DNA of 64,000 bases from an uncultured Psychroserpens sp. (GCF_947492715.1 NZ_CANLNS010000008.1:1-64000); one strand, 5' to 3'; counted from the stretch's first letter, positions 26,504 to 35,598 are shown. Numbers and translations: made by a program. The notes: generated by a model not told the origin, from the letters alone.

Positions 26504-26850
26504 AAATAATTCACCCTATTGTAAAAAAATGGTTTGATTGCTGGAACAATGGAGTTATTGAGGATTTGCCAATTGCAGACGACTTTAGTCATACAAGTCC
26601 ATTTGGTACAATTACTCCAAAGTCTGAATATATGGATATCGTTTTAAAGAACAAAAATGATTTTCTTGGTAATACACTTACAATAATCAAACAAATTCAG
26701 GAAGATGAAAATGTCTGTGTTCAATTTGAGCAAAAGAATAAAAATACAGGCTTAGAAATGACAGTATGCGAATGGTATAACATTAAAGATGGTTTAATTA
26801 AGAATATCCATTCCTTTTATAACATAGGTAATGCTGAAATTAAAGGTTAA
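26500..26850 (+). CDS. NTF2/SnoaL-like small protein
   Basis: 116 residues, cytoplasmic. An N-terminal helix (IVKKWFDCWNNGVIEDL) followed by DFSHTSPFG and a curved sheet (EDENVCVQFEQKNK; EMTVCEWYNIKDGLI) is the SnoaL/NTF2-like cone fold. Members are either small enzymes or ligand-binding modules; no catalytic assignment is possible. It starts within the stop of the MGMT-like gene (ATGA overlap). Confidence 0.75.
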   Translation: MKIIHPIVKKWFDCWNNGVIEDLPIADDFSHTSPFGTITPKSEYMDIVLKNKNDFLGNTLTIIKQIQEDENVCVQFEQKNKNTGLEMTVCEWYNIKDGLIKNIHSFYNIGNAEIKG

Positions 26851-26857
26851 TTAATTA

Positions 26858-26882
26858 GCTCCTATGTTTTTGAAATAGGAGC
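26858..26882. terminator. Weak hairpin between convergent genes
   Basis: The stem GCTCCTAT/ATAGGAGC with a 9-base loop lies between the convergent NTF2-like and lipoprotein genes. There is no clear T run on either strand, so it is at best a weak terminator. Confidence 0.35.
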
Positions 26883-26892
26883 CTTATGACAC

Positions 26893-27372
26893 CTATTCTA
26901 TTCGCTTATAATTTTCAGCGTAAATACGATTGCCATCATCATCAATCTCAATTTGGCTAAATGTATTACCATTAATAACAAGTTCGTGTTTAAATTCTTT
27001 TTTCTCTTCAATAATTTTACTCATCATTTCAGAACCATATTCTAATATTTCAACGAGCTCAGAGCCGTTAACAGTATAACTGCCATAGCCAAACCATTCG
27101 GAAGAATCTGATGGGATATACTTACTCCACATAACCTTAGAGTCGGTATACATTTTTACTTGTCTATAGCCTTCACTGGTTCTAAAGGAATCTTTAATTT
27201 TATTGTCCATGTAATTGTAGTAGCCTACCAATTCCCAGGCACCTTCAAGCGGATTCGAATTATGTTCAACTTCAGAAACATCAATAGTAGCTTCTTCAAC
27301 TTGGTGCTCTGGTTGCTCTTTGCAGGAAAAAATCAACAGTATAATTAGGAGTGATGAAATGATAGCTTTCAT
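26893..27372 (-). CDS. Lipoprotein, lipocalin-like
   Basis: 159 residues with lipobox Cys17 (LLIFSC). After a Glu-rich linker comes PLEGAWELVGYYNY, the typical opening of a lipocalin-like strand, then alternating strands with KVMWSKYIPSDSSEWFGYGSY, quoted in part, and a closing NRIYAENYKRIE. The Lys-Glu after the Cys does not resemble the acidic surface-export signal, so a periplasmic location is likely. Ligand unknown. Confidence 0.75.
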   Translation of the reverse strand: MKAIISSLLIILLIFSCKEQPEHQVEEATIDVSEVEHNSNPLEGAWELVGYYNYMDNKIKDSFRTSEGYRQVKMYTDSKVMWSKYIPSDSSEWFGYGSYTVNGSELVEILEYGSEMMSKIIEEKKEFKHELVINGNTFSQIEIDDDGNRIYAENYKRIE

Positions 27373-27554
27373 AATTTTGATGATTTTAATATGTGAATTA
27401 CTTTAAATTTACAAAAAAACTACCAGTATTGCTAAAATCTTATTTGCATATTCAAACTAAAAATGGATTCAATTTATAATTTATAACATTGAAAAATCCA
27501 ATATATGTATAACAACTGTTAATAACTTTGATGTAAGTTTTTGTTCAAAAAACC

Positions 27555-27562
27555 TACTTTTG
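27555..27562 (+). promoter_or_regulatory. -7 box of trxB promoter
   Basis: TACTTTTG matches TAnnTTTG, with a TTG at 27528-27530, 24 bases upstream (slightly long). It lies inside a longer TTG-initiated frame, which supports the ATG at 27586 as the trxB start. Confidence 0.45.
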
Positions 27563-27585
27563 CCTATAACAAATTGAAACAACAT

Positions 27586-28563
27586 ATGTCTGATACAATA
27601 GAAAAAGTAAAATGCCTAATTATAGGTTCAGGACCAGCAGGATATACTGCAGCAATATACGCCTCAAGAGCCAATATGGCGCCAGTACTTTATCAAGGAA
27701 CGCAACCAGGAGGTCAATTAACAACAACAAATGATGTTGAGAATTTCCCAGGCTATCCTGAGGGAATTACAGGACCTGAAATGATGATAGAATTACAAAA
27801 TCAAGCGGCTCGCTTTGGAACAGATATTCGAGATGGTTGGGTTACCAAAGTTGATTTTTCGGGAGATATCCATAAAGTATGGGTAAACGATACTAAAGAA
27901 ATTCATTGCCAAACCGTAATTATTTCTACTGGAGCTTCTGCTAAATATTTAGGATTAGAGTCTGAACAAAAATATTTAAAACTCGGTGGAGGTGTTTCTG
28001 CTTGTGCCGTATGTGATGGATTTTTCTACAGAAACCAAGAAGTTGTAATTGTTGGAGCTGGAGACAGCGCGGCAGAAGAAGCTCATTATTTGTCAAAATT
28101 GTGTACTAAAGTAACAATGTTGGTTAGACGAGATGAGTTTAGAGCCTCGAAAATTATGGCTAATCGTGTTATTAATACACCTAATATTGAAATACTATAC
28201 AATACTGAAACTGATGAGGTTTTAGGTGATGGTCAAGTGGTAACAGGCGTAAGAGCGTTTAACAATAAAACAAATGAAAAATTTGAAATCCCGGCAACAG
28301 GATTTTTTGTAGCCATTGGTCATAAACCAAATACTGATATTTTTAAAGCCTATTTAAAGCTAGATGAAACAGGTTATATAATCAATACACCTGGAACGGC
28401 TAAAACAAATGTAGAAGGTGTTTTTGTATCTGGTGATGCCGCCGATCATGTTTACCGTCAAGCGGTTACTGCTGCAGGTACTGGTTGTATGGCTGCTTTA
28501 GATGCTGAACGTTATTTGGCTGCTAAAGAGTCAGATTTTGAAGTGTCAACACCAGTTTACTAG
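27586..28563 (+). CDS. trxB: Thioredoxin reductase
   Basis: 325 residues from the ATG at 27586. It is an FAD/NADPH flavoenzyme that reduces thioredoxin. The FAD-binding motif is IIGSGPAGYTAAIYA (residues about 9-23). The redox-active pair is C140 and C143 in CAVCDG. The NADP-binding site is GAGDSAAEEA and the C-terminal FAD motif is VFVSGDAAD. Length and motif spacing fit low-molecular-weight TrxB. It is followed by a hairpin and an unrelated flavodoxin-fold gene. Confidence 0.95.
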   Translation: MSDTIEKVKCLIIGSGPAGYTAAIYASRANMAPVLYQGTQPGGQLTTTNDVENFPGYPEGITGPEMMIELQNQAARFGTDIRDGWVTKVDFSGDIHKVWVNDTKEIHCQTVIISTGASAKYLGLESEQKYLKLGGGVSACAVCDGFFYRNQEVVIVGAGDSAAEEAHYLSKLCTKVTMLVRRDEFRASKIMANRVINTPNIEILYNTETDEVLGDGQVVTGVRAFNNKTNEKFEIPATGFFVAIGHKPNTDIFKAYLKLDETGYIINTPGTAKTNVEGVFVSGDAADHVYRQAVTAAGTGCMAALDAERYLAAKESDFEVSTPVY

Positions 28564-28587
28564 GTGTAAATTTATAACTAAAAGAAC

Positions 28588-28622
28588 ATCCGAAGTCTAA
28601 TATCTATTTAGCTTCGGATTTG
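28588..28622 (+). terminator. Probable terminator after trxB
   Basis: The stem ATCCGAAG/CTTCGGAT with a 16-base loop is followed by TTGTTATTT. The T run is interrupted, so termination may be partial. Confidence 0.5.
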
Positions 28623-28630
28623 TTATTTAT

Positions 28631-29143
28631 ATGAAACATAAAACCATAATTATATTAGGGAGCTCAAGACCTTTTGGTAATACTAGAAAGGTAGTGGATT
28701 ATCTTATATCTCAAGGAAATGATATCGATTTGATTTCTTTGTCAGACTATAAGATTGGTTATTTTGATTATGAGCTTAAGAATGAGAATGACGATTTTCA
28801 TCCGTTGCTAACTTCGATACTTAATTACGATACTATTTTGTTTGCGACGCCAGTATATTGGTACACTATGAGTGCGCAAATGAAAACGTTTTTCGATAGA
28901 ATTTCAGATGTGTTAATTGGTGATAAAAAACCTTTAGGAAGGCAATTGAGAGGTAAAGTTATGGGCTCAATAAGCTGTGGGTCTGATGCCGAGATTTTCG
29001 AAGGATTTAAAATGCCGTTTGAACAAAGCGCGGCATATTTAGGAATGACCTACTTAGAACATGTTCATACATGGGTTTTAAGCGATCAAACAATTCCAAA
29101 AACGGTTGAGTCTCGTTTAAAGTCGTTACTCAATAAACTATAA
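28631..29143 (+). CDS. Flavodoxin-like NAD(P)H-dependent FMN reductase
   Basis: 170 residues. The N-terminus IIILGSSRPFGNTRKV is the phosphate-binding loop of the flavodoxin-like reductase family. ILFATPVYWYTMSAQMKTFFDR is the second FMN-contact motif (quoted in part: TPVYWYTMSAQMK). A full-size family member with no extra domains. The natural substrate (quinones, azo or chromate compounds) cannot be told from sequence. Confidence 0.87.
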   Translation: MKHKTIIILGSSRPFGNTRKVVDYLISQGNDIDLISLSDYKIGYFDYELKNENDDFHPLLTSILNYDTILFATPVYWYTMSAQMKTFFDRISDVLIGDKKPLGRQLRGKVMGSISCGSDAEIFEGFKMPFEQSAAYLGMTYLEHVHTWVLSDQTIPKTVESRLKSLLNKL

Positions 29144-29185
29144 AAGAACGTCCGAAATATTTAAACATTTCGGACGTTCTTTATA
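29143..29185. terminator. Strong terminator between convergent genes
   Basis: A 16-bp perfect stem (AAAGAACGTCCGAAAT / ATTTCGGACGTTCTTT) with an 8-base loop lies between the reductase (+) and the GIN-domain gene (-). Confidence 0.8.
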
Positions 29186-29209
29186 AGGTTTAAGACATTT
29201 AAAATAGTC

Positions 29210-30043
29210 TTATTTTTCTTTCTTCTGAAGTTTTACTGTATCTGTAAACTTATTAATTGTAATTTTTGGATTTCCGTAGAGATATACCTCACTAGAGCCA
29301 GTTGCTTCTATGACGATCTCATCAATAACTTCAACATACACGTCACTTGCCAATTCGGCAATGACGTTACAAGTTTTAGTTGTGAAATTTTTACCATTGA
29401 ATTGAGAATTATTGTCGGTTCTTAGAGTTAAACTTTCAATGGTCCCTTCAACATCCGAATTAGCGCGTTGGTACAAATCCATTTTAACAGCTGTTGCATT
29501 AATCAAAGCATCCATCTTAGTGTTATCACTTATTTCAGCAGTAACATTTGTTGCTGTAATATTTAATTTCACCTTAGCTTTACCGGTACTTACAAAGCTA
29601 AAATCATCAGTTTTAATATTGAGATATGCTCGAGATGAACCACTGGTTTTTAGAGTGGCGTTGTTGAGTTCTAAAGATGTAAGAGATCTAACTTCACCAT
29701 CATCTTTAACTTCAATATGAGAAAATCCATCGCTATAATTAACTTTAATATTTAGCTTTTTAGCTCTAATATCACGCGTTGTTGTTAATGTAAGGACGCT
29801 ATCAACAACTTCTATGTTGATATATTCGTGTAGGTTGTCATCTGTTTCTATTTCAACCGACGGTTTTTTATTGTAAAATAATTCTACTTTAAAATCTTCA
29901 CCAACTACGATTTTCTTGAAATCATCAATATAGGTTTGCTTAATAGTTAAATTTCTATCACCTTTTACTTTCTCAGTGTTTTGGGCAAAACCTGTAACTG
30001 TATAGCCTAAAACGACCAATAGAAATAATGTAACGTTTTTCAT
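29210..30043 (-). CDS. Secreted GIN-domain (DUF2807) protein
   Basis: 277 residues with a signal peptide (MKNVTLFLLVVLGYTVTGFAQ). The rest is a right-handed beta-helix-like GIN domain: FKKIVVGEDFKVELFY, then rungs with Gly-Ser turns (TSGSSRAYLNI, ATGSSEVYLYGNPKI). It was once called a putative autotransporter head domain; the role is unknown, probably envelope-associated. It is the last gene of the minus-strand cluster that starts with padR and has a second GIN protein two genes upstream. Confidence 0.83.
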   Translation of the reverse strand: MKNVTLFLLVVLGYTVTGFAQNTEKVKGDRNLTIKQTYIDDFKKIVVGEDFKVELFYNKKPSVEIETDDNLHEYINIEVVDSVLTLTTTRDIRAKKLNIKVNYSDGFSHIEVKDDGEVRSLTSLELNNATLKTSGSSRAYLNIKTDDFSFVSTGKAKVKLNITATNVTAEISDNTKMDALINATAVKMDLYQRANSDVEGTIESLTLRTDNNSQFNGKNFTTKTCNVIAELASDVYVEVIDEIVIEATGSSEVYLYGNPKITINKFTDTVKLQKKEK

Positions 30044-30149
30044 TATTATAAATTAAGTGTTATAACAAATATAAAACAAAAACCATCCCAAACTTAAAAT
30101 TAAGCTTGAAATGGTTTTAATAAAGGTTGATTAGTTGGTTGTTAAACGT

Positions 30150-31016
30150 TTATTTTAATGCTGTTTTCAGAGTGTTTTCAATTCTTGGAGCATGACTAGA
30201 ACCCATGGTCACAAAAACTGTTTTTCCTTGATTTACTTGCTCTAAAATGATTTGAATCATATGTTCATCTCTTGAGAGGTTAGAGCCGTTCCAAATCTCT
30301 TGTAAATAACCAGGCCATCCATAACCAGCATCGTGATGTCTCCAATCTTTATTAGGGAAATCTGTTTGCCATATGCTATCTACATCTTGCCAAGAGGTAA
30401 TGGTATGTCGTAAATGATCATAATCGGTTCGTTCATCTATTAGTTTCTGTAGCGCATCTTCGGGATTATTCTGCCGTTCTTCTTTACTCAAACCATAAAA
30501 TGGACGAAGTGCATAAAACATGGCTAATTTTTCAGCAGGATAGCGTTTTATCATGAGTTCAATTTCATCTTCTCGTGTTGGTTCCCATGTAAATAAATTT
30601 ACATGATCCTTTTTTGCAAGCGCTGATGTTAGTCCGCTTTCTCCATAATGTTCTATAGGGTCTTGAAACCACTTAAATAAAAAACCAAGCCTACCTTCTA
30701 CAAGAGCAACATCTGGTTTATTTATAGCCCAATAGTGTCTAATGGAATCAAATTGGGCATTTGACGGATCGTTTATATGCTCTACGCCAACAACTATAAC
30801 CTTGCCTTTGTTTTTTCCGTAGACAGTATAGATGTATGGTCTACGATGGGTATTAATTATGGTTTTGTACGTCGTCATATCCATAACAGGCACTTCTAAT
30901 GTGTATTGCGTTTCTGTTTTATAGAAAGCTGGTGATTTCCACATCACATTTGTAAAAAACAAGATTAAAATAAGCCCGAAAAAAACTAGAATAAACGTTA
31001 CAATTTTTTTCATCAC
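30150..31016 (-). CDS. Membrane-anchored TraB/ChaN-like (EreA-fold) protein
   Basis: 288 residues with one N-terminal membrane anchor (about 4-24) and a periplasmic body. VIVVGVEHINDPSNAQ, then DVALVEGR, and near the C-terminus FVTMGSSHAPRI reproduce the spaced His/Glu pattern (GxxH, E, GxxH) of the TraB/TIKI/ChaN superfamily. Members bind metal or haem or cleave peptides. Family membership is inferred from these motifs only, and the activity is open. It sits between two GIN-domain genes and is probably co-transcribed with the upstream one (18-base gap). Confidence 0.6.
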   Translation of the reverse strand: MMKKIVTFILVFFGLILILFFTNVMWKSPAFYKTETQYTLEVPVMDMTTYKTIINTHRRPYIYTVYGKNKGKVIVVGVEHINDPSNAQFDSIRHYWAINKPDVALVEGRLGFLFKWFQDPIEHYGESGLTSALAKKDHVNLFTWEPTREDEIELMIKRYPAEKLAMFYALRPFYGLSKEERQNNPEDALQKLIDERTDYDHLRHTITSWQDVDSIWQTDFPNKDWRHHDAGYGWPGYLQEIWNGSNLSRDEHMIQIILEQVNQGKTVFVTMGSSHAPRIENTLKTALK

Positions 31017-31034
31017 TTTGATTATACCTGGTTG

Positions 31035-31763
31035 TTATTGCTTTCTGATATTACCAGAAACACCATCATTAGTGTCAACAGATTCTGGGTTTCCATAATA
31101 TTTTATATCGCCACCACTAGATGCATTGGCTTTTAATTTTTGTTTGGCATAAACAACAATGTCTGCACCACTGGTTACTGAAGCTGTACAGTTTTGCGAT
31201 TTTAAATCTTTAGCTTTAATATCGCTTCCGCTTGTCGCTTCGGCATCGAGGTCATTAGTTGTTCCAGAAACCTTTAAATCGCTACCACTTGTTGATCGTA
31301 ATGTCGTTGATTCGGCTTTGATGTCAATTTCTAAATCGGCACCACTTGTAGTAACAAGCTTTAAATTATCGGCAACAATTGTGTTTGTTGAATATACGTC
31401 ACTACCACTTGTAGAGGTTATGAGATTAATGTCTTTTACATTGACCATAATTTTTTTAGCTTCAGAGCGTCTTATGTTTTCGTCAGCATAAATTTTTAAA
31501 ACACCTTCTTCTATTTCAGTGATAATAATGTCATGAAGATTTTCGTCGGCCTGAACTTTTAGCATTGGCGAATCACTTTGTGTTAAATATACATCTAAGC
31601 CTCTGCTCACTGCAATTTGATTAAACTCGCCGTCGAGTGTACGTTCTATTGTGGATACGTTTCCATTCCCAGTAACACCTGTATCAAAATTGATATCGAA
31701 ATTACAAGATGTTAGCAATATGCTAAATATTACTGCAATTGTGAATTTTGTTAATGTTGTCAT
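31035..31763 (-). CDS. GIN-domain (DUF2807) lipoprotein
   Basis: 242 residues with lipobox Cys20 (SILLTSC). The GIN domain opens with RTLDGEFNQIAVSRGLDVYLTQ (quoted in part: FNQIAVSRGLDVYL). Five regularly spaced turns of the type TSGSD/TSGAD/SSGGD follow, one per rung of the beta-helix, ending in IKYYGNPESVD. Second GIN protein of the cluster. No enzyme motif. Confidence 0.85.
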   Translation of the reverse strand: MTTLTKFTIAVIFSILLTSCNFDINFDTGVTGNGNVSTIERTLDGEFNQIAVSRGLDVYLTQSDSPMLKVQADENLHDIIITEIEEGVLKIYADENIRRSEAKKIMVNVKDINLITSTSGSDVYSTNTIVADNLKLVTTSGADLEIDIKAESTTLRSTSGSDLKVSGTTNDLDAEATSGSDIKAKDLKSQNCTASVTSGADIVVYAKQKLKANASSGGDIKYYGNPESVDTNDGVSGNIRKQ

Positions 31764-31792
31764 GATTTTTTGATTTTAATAGATGATTATTA

Positions 31793-32380
31793 TTAATTAT
31801 TTTTTTTTAGAATTTTAGAAAATAAAGAATCTACTTTTTTAGAATTCCAGGGGGCAGCTCCTAAATGATGAAATTTAATTTCATTATTGTGAATGATATA
31901 AGTATCTGGAATGGAACCACCATTTTCTTGAAAAAAAAGAGGAAGATTTGTTTTATCTTTATAAGAGTATATAGGAAAACTAAATCCTTTGTTTTCAATA
32001 AATTCTGTAGCTTTATCTATATCTTCATATGTCAGTAAATAAAAATCTACGTTTTCCGATTTATCATATAGTTCTTGAATGGAAGGCATTTCTTCAATAC
32101 AAGGTTTGCACCAAGTAGCCCAAAAATTAAGAAATACAATATTCTCATTGTTTTTTATGCTAACTTCTTTACCATTCTTAGAAGTTAATTTCATTTTATA
32201 TAATGCTTCAGCGTCAAACGGTTGTTCTTTTTTCTCAGCTAAGAATTCATCGTTTTCGTATTGATTTAAGTATTCAATATAGGCTTGAGCTGAATTATGA
32301 GAATCTATTCGATCATATGCAAACCAAATGATTAATCCTGTAAATAAACCTATGCAAAATATAATTACTTTTTGTTTCAT
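31793..32380 (-). CDS. TlpA-like membrane-anchored thiol-disulfide oxidoreductase
   Basis: 195 residues with one N-terminal anchor (about 4-20) and a periplasmic thioredoxin fold. The redox motif is WCKPC in FLNFWATWCKPCIEEMPSI, quoted as FWATWCKPC. A cis-Pro-like SIPDTYII follows. It would reduce or isomerise disulfides in the periplasm. The start overlaps the stop of the upstream NTF2-like gene by one base (TAATG type), so translation is coupled. Confidence 0.9.
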   Translation of the reverse strand: MKQKVIIFCIGLFTGLIIWFAYDRIDSHNSAQAYIEYLNQYENDEFLAEKKEQPFDAEALYKMKLTSKNGKEVSIKNNENIVFLNFWATWCKPCIEEMPSIQELYDKSENVDFYLLTYEDIDKATEFIENKGFSFPIYSYKDKTNLPLFFQENGGSIPDTYIIHNNEIKFHHLGAAPWNSKKVDSLFSKILKKNN

Positions 32381-33174
32381 TACTGTTGTTTTATAGCTTC
32401 TTCAACGATGTTATCGTTTTCTCTTACGATAAACTTGTTGACTTTACCTTTAGCGTTAGTTATAAACTCAAAGGTTAAAGTCGATTTTTTATGTACGAAT
32501 AGCGATGGTGTTTTCGCGTATATTTCAGTGTTTAATCCTCCAGCGTTAATGTGTAAACCTTTTTCAGTTCTTGATATAACTACGGTTCCTGATGTTTTGG
32601 CTTCATATTGACCAATATAAGAATCTAACAGTGCCTCAGATACTTTGGTATACTTTAATTCTGGTTGGTCTTGCATTTTATGATCGTAGCTCATTACGCG
32701 TTTTAAGCGCCATTCGCCATCTTCTAAAATCCATAGGTGAGAGAATTTCGCAATGCTTCCAGCAACTTCTTTACCGTTGGTGGTTTCAAAGAATTTATGC
32801 TCTCCTTTTTGCAATGCACCATATACTACGCCTTTGTTTTTTAATACAAATACCTCAAGGCTACCGTCTACCAACTCTCGTCTTGATTTTGTGGTATTGT
32901 CTGGGTTACAAATGCCATTTTTCATAGATTTGATAAACCCCTCTTTTGAGGTTTCTACACCACCAATATCATGATAAAACTCGAAATCTTCGGCAATTAG
33001 CTCCTCTAAATATTGAGTTTCACATTTATTAAAAGAACGCTCAAACAATAGGCTATCCTTTACTTTTAGCGTATTGTAAATTTCATTATGCTTTGTTACC
33101 TCTGGCTTTAATACCATGGTCATTCCGTAGAAAGTAATGGTAAGAATAATGAGTTTATATAGTAACTGTATCAT
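32380..33174 (-). CDS. Exported NTF2-like (DUF4440) protein with C-terminal beta domain
   Basis: 264 residues with an N-terminal hydrophobic signal/anchor (about 4-20). About 28-160 matches the DUF4440/NTF2 fold: LERSFNKCETQYLEELIAEDFEFYHDIGG (quoted in part: LIAEDFEFYHDIGG), then FSHLWILEDGEWRLKRVMSYDH. The C-terminal ~85 residues (LDSYIGQYEAKTSGTVVISR...) form a small beta domain like those appended to serine-hydrolase-type proteins. Presumably a periplasmic ligand-binding protein. Coupled to the TlpA-like gene. Confidence 0.78.
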   Translation of the reverse strand: MIQLLYKLIILTITFYGMTMVLKPEVTKHNEIYNTLKVKDSLLFERSFNKCETQYLEELIAEDFEFYHDIGGVETSKEGFIKSMKNGICNPDNTTKSRRELVDGSLEVFVLKNKGVVYGALQKGEHKFFETTNGKEVAGSIAKFSHLWILEDGEWRLKRVMSYDHKMQDQPELKYTKVSEALLDSYIGQYEAKTSGTVVISRTEKGLHINAGGLNTEIYAKTPSLFVHKKSTLTFEFITNAKGKVNKFIVRENDNIVEEAIKQQ

Positions 33175-33263
33175 TTTTTGATTGATTGAGGTTCAAATAT
33201 TTAAAAAATGGTTGGTTAGTTAAATTTTAAATACCTGAACCGTTGATTGTTTATGATGAATTG

Positions 33264-35096
33264 TTAATTATCGTTGTCTTCGGTTGTAATTTCTATACCG
33301 TCGTCATCAATATTGACTTTCACATCTTCCGTCTTCGCTTTAAGTCCGTCACTATCAATTTGAAGACTGCTATTATCTGTTTTTGCTTTAATGCCATCCT
33401 CATCTATTCTTAGACCGTTTTCTTCATCATGGATGTCGATTTCTTCGGTTCGATAGTTTTCACCTTCTGGACAGTCTAAGCATTTTACATCATTGGTAAT
33501 AATTTGAAGGTAATGTTCCTCCATATCATGATCAAGAATGTCATTATAATAGTAGTCGTTACTATGATAATTGTAGGTGTTTTTATCTGCATAAAGTACA
33601 GCGCCTTCTGGTAAATACACCGTAACTGTAACCGATTGACCTTTACGAGCTTCATTAAGCGGAAGTGTTAAATAGCTATCAAGTAAGAGTTCGTTATTTT
33701 GTAATGTATACTTATAACTAATACGTTCGGCTCTGTTTTTTGCATTAGCAAAATCTGATCCTCTTGCGCTACGTTCAATTCTAATTTTACCAATACTATC
33801 TTTAGTTGATCTAACAATAAGTCTTACACCTCTTGAGTATAGCACTTTGTTGTCATTCTCATCGTAAGCCGTATCAAATCCATAGTTTCTATAGTATCTA
33901 TTTCTCGAGAATAAATCATTATCATCCATACGTAGACTTATGGTGTCGTTTGCCGTTATGGATGCTAATTTTTCGGTTTTAATTGAAGACCCTTCTTCTT
34001 TAAAACTAAGTCCAAATTTTGCCGACAAAATGATTAACGAGATAAATGAAATAAGCCATAACCCCAGTAATGTATACTTTGCTGCATTACCAATAGACTT
34101 AAGATTTGTAATTAATATTTTTAATCCAAGGTAAAATATAAAGAATGCGATAATACCTATAAAGAAAAATACGAGTAACGACATGAGCCAAACTGGCATG
34201 TTGGTTGCATCTGCAATATCAAAAAAGTTGGTTCCTGGAATATGTACATTATCTAAAAGATTTAGGCTAAATAAGCTTACAATTAATGAAATAATAGTAA
34301 CGGCTCCAACTATCATTAGAATCACTCCAAAGAACTTTGCGAAAAGTTTCAAAAAGAACATAATGATATCACCTATAGTTTCAAAAAAGGAACTAGATGT
34401 TGATTTAATACGCTCACCTTGTTTAGGTATATCTGCTTTTTTTACACTTTCTGAAATAGAATCTGTAACATTAGATATAGAATCTGTAACACTAGACAAC
34501 GAATCTGTTACGGTTTCAAAACCGCCTTTAATTTTTTTTTCGATGTTACTAATATTTACTGGCTCACCTTTCATCATTAGTTTTTCAGAAGTTGTCGTTG
34601 CTTCAGGTACAAAAATCCAAAGTAAAATGTATAAAAGAATTCCTGTTCCAGCACCAAATATGAGTAAGAACCAAATTAAACGAATCCAGAGCGCGTCAAT
34701 ACCGAAATAATGCCCTAAACCTGAAGATACACCTCCAACATAGGAATTGTCTGTATCTCTATATAATTTTTTAGCTGTAGATGAGCGTTGTTTTGAATAT
34801 GAACGTTTTGGTTCGTCTTCAAAAATTTCATCGTCAACCAAATAATCTTCTGGTTGCCCCATGATGGTGATGACTTCATCTACTTCTTTATGGCCTATAA
34901 CTTGTCTTTCGTTTTGAACACGTTCGCTAAAAAGTTCGGCGATACGAGCTTCAATATCTGATATGATTTCTGAACGACCTTGAGAGTCTGTAAATGAACG
35001 TTTTATAGCCTCAAGATAGCGTTGTAATTTTAAGTATGCATCTTCGTCTATATGGAAGAATATACCTGCTAAATTTATGTTGACTGTTTTATTCAT
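33264..35096 (-). CDS. PspC-domain envelope-stress membrane protein
   Basis: 610 residues. A cytoplasmic N-terminal part (about 1-100: MNKTVNINLAGIFFHIDEDAY...ARIAELFSERV) is typical of Bacteroidota PspC proteins. The PspC domain follows (about 110-170: LYRDTDNSYVGGVSSGLGHYFGIDALWIRLIW, quoted in part: GGVSSGLGHYFG). An amphipathic Ser/Thr heptad-like stretch (VTDSISNVTDSISESV) comes next. Three further membrane segments lie around 235-370. The periplasmic C-terminus ends in three similar strands (RIDEDGIKAKT, QIDSDGLKAKT, NIDDDGIEITT). PspC proteins sense or buffer membrane stress. It overlaps padR by one base. Confidence 0.88.
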   Translation of the reverse strand: MNKTVNINLAGIFFHIDEDAYLKLQRYLEAIKRSFTDSQGRSEIISDIEARIAELFSERVQNERQVIGHKEVDEVITIMGQPEDYLVDDEIFEDEPKRSYSKQRSSTAKKLYRDTDNSYVGGVSSGLGHYFGIDALWIRLIWFLLIFGAGTGILLYILLWIFVPEATTTSEKLMMKGEPVNISNIEKKIKGGFETVTDSLSSVTDSISNVTDSISESVKKADIPKQGERIKSTSSSFFETIGDIIMFFLKLFAKFFGVILMIVGAVTIISLIVSLFSLNLLDNVHIPGTNFFDIADATNMPVWLMSLLVFFFIGIIAFFIFYLGLKILITNLKSIGNAAKYTLLGLWLISFISLIILSAKFGLSFKEEGSSIKTEKLASITANDTISLRMDDNDLFSRNRYYRNYGFDTAYDENDNKVLYSRGVRLIVRSTKDSIGKIRIERSARGSDFANAKNRAERISYKYTLQNNELLLDSYLTLPLNEARKGQSVTVTVYLPEGAVLYADKNTYNYHSNDYYYNDILDHDMEEHYLQIITNDVKCLDCPEGENYRTEEIDIHDEENGLRIDEDGIKAKTDNSSLQIDSDGLKAKTEDVKVNIDDDGIEITTEDNDN

Positions 35097-35434
35097 TATT
35101 TCGTGTTTTTTTGTCTTGTTACTATGTTAACTGCGTTTTGTAATTCGTTCCAGGTAATGGTTAGTTCTTTTAAGAATAACTGTCCTGTTTCTGTAAGACC
35201 GTAATATTTTCTAGGCGGTCCAGATGTAGATTCTTCCCAACGATAATTGAGTAATCCAGCATTTTTCAGTCTTGTGAGAAGCGGATAAATTGTCCCCTCA
35301 ACCACAAGCAGTTTTGCGTCTTTTAGCGTGCCTAAGATTTCCGCCACATAAGCGTCATCATCTTTTAATACTGATAAAATACAGTACTCTAATACGCCTT
35401 TTCGCATCTGTGCTTTTGTGTTTTCTATTTTCAT
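35096..35434 (-). CDS. PadR-family transcriptional regulator
   Basis: 112 residues forming a winged helix: RKGVLEYCILSVLKDDDAYVAEIL, VEGTIYPLLTRLKNAGLL (recognition helix and wing) and GPPRKYYGLTETG. PadR proteins repress neighbouring genes until a phenolic or membrane-related signal appears. It heads the cluster PadR-PspC-NTF2-TlpA-GIN-TraB-like-GIN. One-base overlap with pspC implies autoregulation of the whole set. Confidence 0.92.
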   Translation of the reverse strand: MKIENTKAQMRKGVLEYCILSVLKDDDAYVAEILGTLKDAKLLVVEGTIYPLLTRLKNAGLLNYRWEESTSGPPRKYYGLTETGQLFLKELTITWNELQNAVNIVTRQKNTK

Positions 35435-35565
35435 AAGTTTCTTCTAGGTTTTTGTAAAAGTCTTATGCAATTCGCATTAAAGACGTTTAGATCATGTAAT
35501 ATGCTTTGATAAAATGCTCGTGTCATATTTTAATGAGATTAAATTTTAATAAACTGTTCATTTTT

Positions 35566-35595
35566 TGATTGATTGATTGATGATTAATTGATGAA
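35566..35595. repeat. TTGA-type short tandem repeat
   Basis: GATTGATTGATTGATG plus a degenerate extension lies between padR and the DUF4870 gene, similar in type to the longer tract at 47442. It is outside coding sequence. Confidence 0.5.
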
Positions 35596-35598
35596 ATA

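Noticed and set aside
27541-27585. TTG start for trxB
   Set aside because: The probable -7 box TACTTTTG lies inside the extension, and family members start near the ATG at 27586.
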